A stretch of DNA of 6,907 bases, taken from an uncultured Prevotellaceae bacterium (GTDB taxonomy: Bacteria; Bacteroidota; Bacteroidia; Bacteroidales; Bacteroidaceae). Of this stretch, positions 1 through 4,654 are shown piece after piece. The first letter of the stretch is position 1, and the number at the start of each line of letters is the position of its first letter. The position numbers were made by a program, and so were the translations under genes. The stretch covers positions 1 to 6,907 of the forward strand of contig CAMJLI010000106.1 of assembly GCA_946406585.1 (NCBI GenBank), in the 5' to 3' direction. A model generated the notes under the pieces. That model did no database searches. It was not told the origin of the DNA and was given only the letters and a program-made list of their open reading frames with translations.

Positions 1-1
1 G

Positions 2-607
2 CAGACAGTGCTTAAGGCAGGCAACGACCCACGTGCTCTTGGTGTGTTCGTCTCCACAGGTGCATTTGGTCTTGCTGTTGGGGCATTTTGGTGCTCTTGG
101 CAATTGTTGTTGGTCATCATGACCCTTGTCTGCCTTCTGGCATTGGTGTATGTGCAACATGACACAGCGAGCATCATGGCACATGCTGACACGTCACTGA
201 AGTCACGCTTGCGTCATGCTCATGTTATTGCCGCCATACTGGTATTGATGGCTTTTGTGATGTTTCGCTCCTCCATGGGAGAGGCATTCACCTCGGGCAT
301 GAACAAGGGTGGGGGAGTGATATTGCTCATTGGCGCCACTGCTATGTTGGGCAAGATGTCGGGTGGCTGGCTTGCGCGTCATTTCGGTGCAATGCGGTCG
401 TTTGTCATTTTGTTGGTGTCTTCTCTTGCCTGTTATGCATTAGGCGGCACAGGCATTGGCATCGTCTTGTTGGGCTTGTTTCTCGTTAATTGCACCATGC
501 CCATAACATTGTATTGGGCAAATGCCGTACTGCCAGGGAGAGAGGGCCTTGCTTTCGGACTGCTTGCAGCTGCCTTGATACCCGGTTTTTTGGTAGCTTA
601 CTTGTAA
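2..607 (+). CDS. MFS transporter, C-terminal part (5' end outside window)
   Basis: Polytopic inner-membrane protein, about 201 residues visible and open to the window edge, so the N-terminal third is missing. Numbering residues from the in-frame GTG at base 8, hydrophobic segments lie near 10-28, 32-49, 72-90, 103-118, 130-146, 148-165 and 180-199. This fits roughly helices 5 to 12 of a 12-helix carrier. The stretch GKMSGGWLARHFGAMRSF (115-132) resembles the MFS loop motif G-x-L-[AS]-D-R-x-G, here between helices 8 and 9, with Arg replacing the acidic residue. The first visible helix (ALGVFVSTGAFGLAVG) has the Gly/Ala-rich look of a helix 4-5 region. The general look recalls fosmidomycin-resistance-like efflux carriers, but the substrate cannot be told. 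The GTG at base 8 is probably an internal Val codon, not a start. The gene is followed 9 bases later by another membrane protein gene, so they are likely co-transcribed. Confidence 0.75.
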   Translation, partial: QTVLKAGNDPRALGVFVSTGAFGLAVGAFWCSWQLLLVIMTLVCLLALVYVQHDTASIMAHADTSLKSRLRHAHVIAAILVLMAFVMFRSSMGEAFTSGMNKGGGVILLIGATAMLGKMSGGWLARHFGAMRSFVILLVSSLACYALGGTGIGIVLLGLFLVNCTMPITLYWANAVLPGREGLAFGLLAAALIPGFLVAYL

Positions 608-616
608 TGTCGTGGC

Positions 617-970
617 ATGATAGAAAGCATCTTTTCCATATCGCCGTCTGACGTGTTGCTTGCTCTTGTAGCCACCATCCTCATCGAATTGGGGGTGCTG
701 TACCTCTTGGGTGAGAAGCGCAAGCGGGTGCTTTTGGCATCAGTGGTTATAAATGTGGCAACCAATGTGCCTCTGAATCTTTTTTCCAACCATCTGCATG
801 GCATTGGAGAGGTGCTGATGGCCGAACTCCTTGTTGCCATTGTCGAGGCATTGTGGTATTACCTATGGGTGAAAGATGTCAGAATGTCCGTTTGTTATGG
901 CTTTTTGTGCAATGCCATCAGCTTCCTCTTGGGATTATTGTTCTACCTTTTGATTATCTATTTATCTTAG
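617..970 (+). CDS. small four-helix membrane protein
   Basis: A 117-residue hydrophobic protein of unknown function. Four likely membrane spans lie near residues 13-31, 38-56, 63-84 and 92-116. Polar residues sit inside helices: Glu24 in span 1, an N-V-A-T-N-V-P-L-N stretch in span 2, and Glu69 and Glu76 in span 3. Such conserved-looking charged and Asn/Pro residues suggest a functional membrane protein rather than a chance ORF. The ATG at 617 is the first start after an in-frame stop at 605-607, which is also the stop of the MFS gene. The 9-base spacing implies translational coupling, so a role as partner of the transporter is plausible but is inferred from position only. Its 3' end overlaps the opposing esterase gene by 9 bases. 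I do not recognise a named family with certainty. Confidence 0.7.
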   Translation: MIESIFSISPSDVLLALVATILIELGVLYLLGEKRKRVLLASVVINVATNVPLNLFSNHLHGIGEVLMAELLVAIVEALWYYLWVKDVRMSVCYGFLCNAISFLLGLLFYLLIIYLS

Positions 971-2095
971 TTCCACAGTCACGGATGATCCGTTGTTGCC
1001 GAAAAATTCCATAAAAGGGTATTGGTTTTTCGGAAAGATGGACAAGTCGATGTCCACCGTCGTTTCGCCATGTAAGAAAATCGTCTTGATAACCTCGCTC
1101 TTGTGATTGTACAGCTCCACCCTTGTCATTGGCATGGTCGCCCTTACGTGGAAGATGCGTTTTGTGTCCACCTCCCCATCCACGTCTATGGGTTCCATGT
1201 TTTGCTTCGACACTTGTGGGGTCTCATCGCAAGTTGTGTAGTAGTTGTCGCTTTCTTCGAATCCCATTCCCATGCCTCTGAGCATCTGTATTGCATATCG
1301 CACGCCAAGCAGCTGATACCCGGTGGTCGTGAAATGTACGTTGTCCACCGAGGCGTCACAACATTTGGATGTGGCCACCAACGAGTTGGGTATGCGGTTG
1401 GGCAATTTGTTGATGGTGACATTTGAGTGCGCATATTTGCCATGGTTCCGCTCGTTCACCGTCTCGCCTACTACAAATGGTACCTTTTGGGGGTCGAGTT
1501 TCAGGTCGTGGATGATGTCGTGATATATTTTGTCCACCTTTTCCAGCCATCGGTCATCGCAGTAGTCTGTCTCGCCGTGATGCATCAGGATGCCGCGAAT
1601 CTCACCCTCTTTCTGTGCCTGGCGGGCTATCTTTATGAATCTTTCGTATGGATTGCCCCCATATGCCTTTATTTGAGCCTTCATCCTTTCGTCGGTTATG
1701 CCCTTGATGTATGCCTTGCATTGGTTCTTGTCGAACAAATCTATCTCGCAATTGTCCACCGCCACCATCACTACGCCAATCTTGATGTTGCGAGGTAGGT
1801 TGCGGCGCATGGTGTAGGCGAAATATTCCACAAGCGACGCGCCGCTATCAGGTCCGCAGAGAGGTGGTAGTGCCTTGCGCCAGGTTCCAAGCTTGCGGTC
1901 CTCTTTGCCGTCGATGGCCGAGAGGCTGTAGAAGTTTTCCACCTCCATAGCTCCGGCATCGGAGAGGTTGCCGTGACCCACCATGTTGGTCTGCCCGAAA
2001 CACAGGTAGATGAAGAAATGGTCATCAGCACTTTGTGCGTTTGTGGGAAACAAGTACGCCACGACAAGCGACAGCAAAAATGAACGTAATGTCAT
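962..2095 (-). CDS. secreted SASA/CE6-like esterase homologue with altered catalytic residues
   Basis: Member of the SGNH-fold SASA family (sialate O-acetylesterase / acetylxylan esterase, CE6-like), which removes acetyl groups from glycans outside the cytoplasm. I place the start at 2095, 14 codons inside the longest frame (which begins at 2137), because a good signal peptide begins there (M-T-L-R then a hydrophobic run, with likely cleavage near T-N-A-Q-S-A). This gives 377 residues. Block I is F33-G-Q-T-N-M38, where the family has GQSNM with a Ser nucleophile. Block II (VAVDNCEIDLF, 111-121) has Asp-Asn where an Ala-Gly or Gly-Gly is usual for the oxyanion hole. Block III reads M-H-H-G-E-T-D (171-177) against the usual W-H-Q-G-E-S-D. 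The Asp251-x-x-His254 pair before T-T-G-Y is intact. The codon for residue 36 reads ACC, so Thr is clear. The last 65 residues form a separate beta-rich tail. The gene follows the barrel gene in the same direction. It may be a pseudoenzyme, a lectin-like binder or a Thr-dependent esterase; the family call is firm, the activity is not. Confidence 0.82.
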   Translation of the reverse strand: MTLRSFLLSLVVAYLFPTNAQSADDHFFIYLCFGQTNMVGHGNLSDAGAMEVENFYSLSAIDGKEDRKLGTWRKALPPLCGPDSGASLVEYFAYTMRRNLPRNIKIGVVMVAVDNCEIDLFDKNQCKAYIKGITDERMKAQIKAYGGNPYERFIKIARQAQKEGEIRGILMHHGETDYCDDRWLEKVDKIYHDIIHDLKLDPQKVPFVVGETVNERNHGKYAHSNVTINKLPNRIPNSLVATSKCCDASVDNVHFTTTGYQLLGVRYAIQMLRGMGMGFEESDNYYTTCDETPQVSKQNMEPIDVDGEVDTKRIFHVRATMPMTRVELYNHKSEVIKTIFLHGETTVDIDLSIFPKNQYPFMEFFGNNGSSVTVELR

Positions 2096-2152
2096 TTCAA
2101 TGTCATTGTATGTGTTGGTTCTTTCATAAGGGGGCATGCCAGTGTATCCCTT

Positions 2153-2782
2153 TTAGAAGTAGTATGTGAAATGGTATCCTATGCGGGCTTTTTCTTCCCC
2201 AAGGTTCTTCTCACCGTTAATGGAGTTGTTGAATGGCTTGTCGAAGTAGTGCTTGTAGTATACGCCGAAGTCCAAATTGCGGCTCTTCCATCCAAGCATG
2301 GGTATGACGGCAAAACTGTGGTCGCTCAGCACGTGCCCCTCCTTGTAGTAATGTTTTAGCACGCCGCCTTCACGTAGCCTCATGCCAACTTCAGCTCCAC
2401 ATCCGACATAGAACTTCGTCCATTTGCTTGTGCGGAACAAGTTCAGTTTCAGAAATGCGGGAACGACAAGTTGTGCACCTGCATCCACAATGCTGAGGCC
2501 ATTCTTTTCATCATCGGGACGTGGGTCGCCTGCCAGATATTCGATGTATTCCACGCCGAACGAAACGTTCAACAGGTCGGTAAAACGCCCAATGTTGGCC
2601 ATGGCTCCCAAACCGATGCCAGCGGCTTTGTAAAAGTCGGTAGTCTGGTAGATTCCCATGGTAAAGAATCCTTTCTTGCTTTCTTCGCTCTTGGGCTTTT
2701 GGGGTTCAGCACTGATGGTTTTCCATTGTGCCATGCATGCCAATGGGAGTAATGTGAGAAATAGGATGAATGTTTTTTTCAT
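2153..2782 (-). CDS. predicted small outer-membrane beta-barrel protein
   Basis: A 209-residue protein that I cannot assign to a named family. The N-terminus MKKTFILFLTLLPLACMAQ is a clear signal peptide with a Bacteroidota-type M-A-Q cleavage site. The Cys16 context (L-P-L-A-C) is a poor lipobox, so signal peptidase I is preferred. After a charged linker rich in Lys, Glu and Ser (about 22-38), the protein alternates hydrophobic and polar residues in stretches near 39-49, 56-65, 71-83, 97-115, 122-135, 150-166, 169-179 and 198-209. It ends in H-F-T-Y-Y-F with a terminal Phe, typical of outer-membrane barrels. Eight strands would suit this length. The ATG at 2782 is preceded by an A/T-rich leader of about 100 bases and a -7 box at 2893-2900. 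The esterase homologue follows 57 bases downstream with no evident promoter of its own, so the two probably share a transcript. Confidence 0.72.
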   Translation of the reverse strand: MKKTFILFLTLLPLACMAQWKTISAEPQKPKSEESKKGFFTMGIYQTTDFYKAAGIGLGAMANIGRFTDLLNVSFGVEYIEYLAGDPRPDDEKNGLSIVDAGAQLVVPAFLKLNLFRTSKWTKFYVGCGAEVGMRLREGGVLKHYYKEGHVLSDHSFAVIPMLGWKSRNLDFGVYYKHYFDKPFNNSINGEKNLGEEKARIGYHFTYYF

Positions 2783-2859
2783 GACGAATTATTATTAATT
2801 ATGATTGGGTGTAATTTGGATGGTGGTGTTTTGTTGTTGCTTGTTCACATTTCAATTGT

Positions 2860-2874
2860 CACGTAACTTACGTG
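2860..2874. promoter_or_regulatory. perfect 7-1-7 dyad, possible operator in the barrel gene leader
   Basis: The sequence CACGTAA-C-TTACGTG is a perfect inverted repeat with 7-base arms around one central base. A one-base loop cannot form an RNA hairpin with full arms, so a protein-binding site on DNA is more likely. It lies about 20 bases downstream of the - strand -7 box (2893-2900), just past the expected transcription start, where a bound repressor would block elongation. The binding protein is unknown. Confidence 0.4.
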
Positions 2875-2892
2875 TTATTAGCACTTACTTTG

Positions 2893-2900
2893 CAAAAGTA
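2893..2900 (-). promoter_or_regulatory. Bacteroidota -7 box (TACTTTTG) for the barrel-esterase pair
   Basis: Read on the - strand the site is TACTTTTG, an exact match to the Bacteroidota -7 consensus TAnnTTTG. It sits inside the commonly seen context ATTG-TACTTTTG-CA. A clear TTTG -33 box at the expected 19-base spacing is not present, which may mean activator dependence or a weak upstream element. It points towards the barrel gene, with a predicted leader of about 100 bases. Confidence 0.6.
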
Positions 2901-2992
2901 CAATTTTTTGCTGAAATAGTCACCTTTTAGTAACAGTTTTTTTTTCTACACATCCTGAGACAAAAAACATTTGGTTTTGGCAAATAAAAGAC

Positions 2993-3033
2993 AGCGCAAT
3001 GCAAATAAAACATGTTTTATTTTGCATTGCGCT
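2993..3033. repeat. 41-base near-perfect palindrome overlapping a -33 box
   Basis: The arms pair over 20 base pairs around the centre between 3012 and 3013, with a single unpaired T at 3023. The outer arms are AGCGCAATGC and GCATTGCGCT, and the core is AAATAAAACATGTTTTATTT. The right arm covers the -33 box (3021-3024) of the + strand promoter. The expected transcript starts near 3058, so the palindrome is not transcribed from that promoter and no gene reads into it from either side. A terminator is therefore unlikely. An operator, a cruciform-forming site or a small palindromic repeat element are the possible readings. Confidence 0.65.
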
Positions 3034-3051
3034 CTACTTGCACTATCTTTG
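3021..3051 (+). promoter_or_regulatory. Bacteroidota promoter, TTTG-N19-TATCTTTG
   Basis: The -33 box TTTG at 3021-3024 and the -7 box TATCTTTG at 3044-3051 are separated by exactly 19 bases, matching the major sigma factor (RpoD/SigAB type) consensus of Bacteroidota in both boxes and in spacing. Transcription should begin near 3058, giving a leader of about 20 bases before the ATG at 3078. Confidence 0.8.
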
Positions 3052-3077
3052 CTGCAAGAATATAAAAAATAGTTGCT

Positions 3078-3437
3078 ATGACATTATTAGATCTAATTAT
3101 ACCAGGTCAGCCTTACAGGCCAAGACGCCATCGTTGGGACATCGACACTGTTGTCCAAAGTGGGGAGGACGTAAAGGCTGCTGATTCTGCAAACTCGTTG
3201 CCTTCGGGAGGACAGGAGGTTGTGGATACCGTGAACGCCATACCAGCCAACACCGATGCCGTGGCAGACAGCGTGAACTCCAGTCAGTTGGCTCCATCCC
3301 TGATGGACCGGCTTGGAGGTGGCGACGACTCGTCCATCTTGTTGTGGGCTATCGTCGCCGTGCTCTTTGCTCTTGCCATCTGCCTGTATTTTGTCTATAC
3401 TTATAGACGTATGCTGAAAGGCACTCGCAGGGTTTGA
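3078..3437 (+). CDS. small single-span membrane protein with 14-residue repeats
   Basis: A 119-residue protein of no family I recognise. There is no signal peptide. One membrane span lies at about 87-109 (from ILLWAIVAVLF to the Tyr-rich end), followed by the basic tail R-R-M-L-K-G-T-R-R-V. By the positive-inside rule the tail is cytoplasmic and the 85-residue N-terminal part is outside. The N-terminus opens with M-T-L-L-D-L-I-I-P-G and a basic patch Y-R-P-R-R-H-R-W. Residues 35-76 hold three 14-residue units starting A/V-D-S/T-A/V-N-S/A (Asp36, Asp50, Asp64; Asn39, Asn53, Asn67), predicted disordered. A strong promoter ends 26 bases upstream, which supports a real gene. Its TGA is directly followed by the stop of the opposing GntR gene. 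Function unknown; a membrane tether or a small regulatory membrane protein are guesses. Confidence 0.7.
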   Translation: MTLLDLIIPGQPYRPRRHRWDIDTVVQSGEDVKAADSANSLPSGGQEVVDTVNAIPANTDAVADSVNSSQLAPSLMDRLGGGDDSSILLWAIVAVLFALAICLYFVYTYRRMLKGTRRV

Positions 3438-3803
3438 CTAAGACCTTCCTCTCTCCTTTTCCCATGCCGTCTGGATGTCGCTCATAGTGATGTCCAGCAG
3501 TTGCATGTTGCGGAATAGCTCGGGCAGTGCTTGTTCCATGAATGTCTTGCGACGGCTGTCCATTATTTTCTCCTTTGCTCCTGCTTTCACGAAGTAGCCC
3601 AGTCCACGTTTGTTGTATATTATCTCATCGCGTGCCAGTTGGTCGTATGCCTTCATTGCCGTGTTGGTGTTCACTTGCAACAGCACTGCATACTCTCGTA
3701 CACTTGGTATGCGTTCATCCTCCTTGTATTGCCCGGAAAGGATCTCGTCGCAGAGGCGTTCCGCCATCTGTATGTATATTGCTTTGTCGTTGCTGAAGTT
3801 CAT
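3438..3803 (-). CDS. GntR-family repressor, YtrA-like subfamily
   Basis: A DNA-binding transcription regulator of 121 residues, the short length typical of the YtrA branch. Residues 8-75 form the GntR winged helix-turn-helix: I-Y-I-Q-M-A-E-R-L, then R31-I-P-S-V-R-E-Y with the recognition region V-N-T-N-T-A-M-K-A-Y, then the wing K-R-G-L-G-Y-F-V (65-72). The C-terminal 45 residues are helical and short, serving for dimerisation in this subfamily rather than as a large ligand-binding domain. YtrA proteins usually repress the ABC transporter operon that encodes them, and here the gene overlaps the upstream membrane protein gene by 4 bases (ATGA), making it the last gene of such an operon. The usual place is first, so the order is atypical. 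The inverted repeat at 6888-6907 is its most likely operator, by inference. Confidence 0.9.
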   Translation of the reverse strand: MNFSNDKAIYIQMAERLCDEILSGQYKEDERIPSVREYAVLLQVNTNTAMKAYDQLARDEIIYNKRGLGYFVKAGAKEKIMDSRRKTFMEQALPELFRNMQLLDITMSDIQTAWEKERGRS

Positions 3804-4612
3804 ACGTTAGTCCATTTAGAGGTGATGATTTGAAATCGATTGAAAATCTTGTAACTCAACCAGAAGTTGAAGAGCGAGAGTGCTGTTAGCACAAAGATGG
3901 CTGCAATCCTGAAATTGTCGGCATTCTGCATGAAGCTGTCCAAGTCAATCTTGAATTGACCGTTTTCGCCAAAGATTGTTTTCAGTACATAAATCCCGAC
4001 AATAAACAGCAGAATCAAGAATGTTGTAACGATCAAGAATGACCTTCGCCTGAACCATGTGCCGCCAAGGACATAGAGCGAACATGCCCAAAGTCCGATG
4101 CATCGTGACATCCACTCTCTCAGGCTCTCTGTTTTCGTAATGTCTTCCGAGATCGAATCGAACAAAGACTTGATGCAGCTGAACCATTCGTTTCCCAAAA
4201 TTGCGAATATCAACATGTGGATGGTGTCGCCGATGGCAAGACCTATGAAAATGCATATCGGAATGATAATGACCGCCATTATGAATGCGGTGAGATAACG
4301 CTCCAGATTGGTGGCAGGCAAGGTGAGGTAAGCTATGCGCTTCTGCTTGGTCTTCAGTGTGGAGAATATTCCGCAGAATGACAAATAGCAGCCAATAATG
4401 ACACAAAGCATCGACATTGCAAACCCTGACTTGGTCATTATGATGTAAGCGGGGGTTGGCATCATGCCCCTATTCCCCATAAAGGAAAAGGTTGATTCCA
4501 GCACCACTGCTAAAATGGTGGTGGCGCCAGTGTAGGTCAGCAAGCGGCCTCGGTTCTCGCAAAAGTACCAGCGGAACGTGTTCCAAAATCTCTTTATATT
4601 GAATTGTCTCAT
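3800..4612 (-). CDS. ABC-2-like membrane protein, second permease subunit
   Basis: A 270-residue integral membrane protein with about six spans, near 24-44, 61-84, 107-129, 169-185, 190-211 and 235-256. It is a paralogue of the preceding gene product (4655-5449). Both start with a short amphipathic stretch ending in R-W (F-N-I-K-R-F-W-N-T-F-R-W here), both carry the cytoplasmic motif L-P-A-T-N-L-E-R-Y (98-106; I-P-A-S-N-L-E-K-F in the paralogue) before span 3, and both end with a helix containing W-L-S-Y-K. The P-A-[ST]-N-x-E motif is one I associate with Bacteroidota membrane proteins next to ABC ATPases. It differs from the paralogue by a longer charged loop between spans 3 and 4 (about 141-168). 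It probably pairs with the paralogue as a heterodimeric channel driven by the ATPase. The substrate is unknown. Confidence 0.75.
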   Translation of the reverse strand: MRQFNIKRFWNTFRWYFCENRGRLLTYTGATTILAVVLESTFSFMGNRGMMPTPAYIIMTKSGFAMSMLCVIIGCYLSFCGIFSTLKTKQKRIAYLTLPATNLERYLTAFIMAVIIIPICIFIGLAIGDTIHMLIFAILGNEWFSCIKSLFDSISEDITKTESLREWMSRCIGLWACSLYVLGGTWFRRRSFLIVTTFLILLFIVGIYVLKTIFGENGQFKIDLDSFMQNADNFRIAAIFVLTALSLFNFWLSYKIFNRFQIITSKWTNV

Positions 4613-4654
4613 TTTCTTACGTGTATATAGGTTCTTGTACTTGTTCTTCCAAAC

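Larger units (their letters stand above)
2783..3077. other. divergent promoter region, no gene
   Basis: This 295-base A/T-rich stretch separates the - strand barrel gene from the + strand small membrane protein gene. It holds one promoter for each direction, a 15-base perfect dyad, a 41-base near-perfect palindrome and a 10-base direct repeat (GCAAATAAAA at 2980-2989 and 3001-3010, 21 bases apart). I see no convincing coding frame and no intrinsic terminator, which would not be expected between divergent genes. Confidence 0.7.

Noticed and set aside
605..609. TAATG stop-start overlap after the MFS gene
   Set aside because: The ATG at 607 opens a frame of only 14 codons; the real next gene starts at 617 in another frame.
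1103..1798. Two + strand frames (1103-1426 and 1427-1798) opposite the esterase gene
   Set aside because: Both are His/Val-rich antisense shadows; the - strand frame carries the SASA motif blocks.
2096..2137. N-terminal extension of the esterase frame up to the ATG at 2137
   Set aside because: The extra 14 residues (M-P-P-Y-E-R-T-N and so on) are polar and would bury the signal peptide that starts cleanly at 2095, so the inner ATG is preferred.
2128..2152. AAGGG/CCCTT stem between the barrel and esterase genes as a terminator
   Set aside because: The stem is only 5 base pairs around a long loop with no U-tract following, so it is too weak for an intrinsic terminator. The GGCATGCC inside it is a common 8-base palindrome.
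2920..2937. Imperfect dyad GTCAC...GTAAC near the - strand -33 position
   Set aside because: Only four of five arm positions match, which is within chance for such A/T-rich sequence.
2993..3033. The long palindrome as a transcription terminator
   Set aside because: It lies between divergent genes and upstream of the + strand start, so no transcript from this window would reach it. It is reported as a possible operator or repeat element instead.
3945..4406. 153-codon - strand frame inside the second permease gene
   Set aside because: It is a different frame of the same strand, with a His/Arg-rich product lacking motifs, while the permease frame has membrane spans and a clear paralogue.
4613..4654. 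Possible internal promoter between the two permease genes
   Set aside because: A TTTG is present on the - strand but the sequence 19 bases downstream (CTATATAC) lacks the TTTG end of a -7 box.
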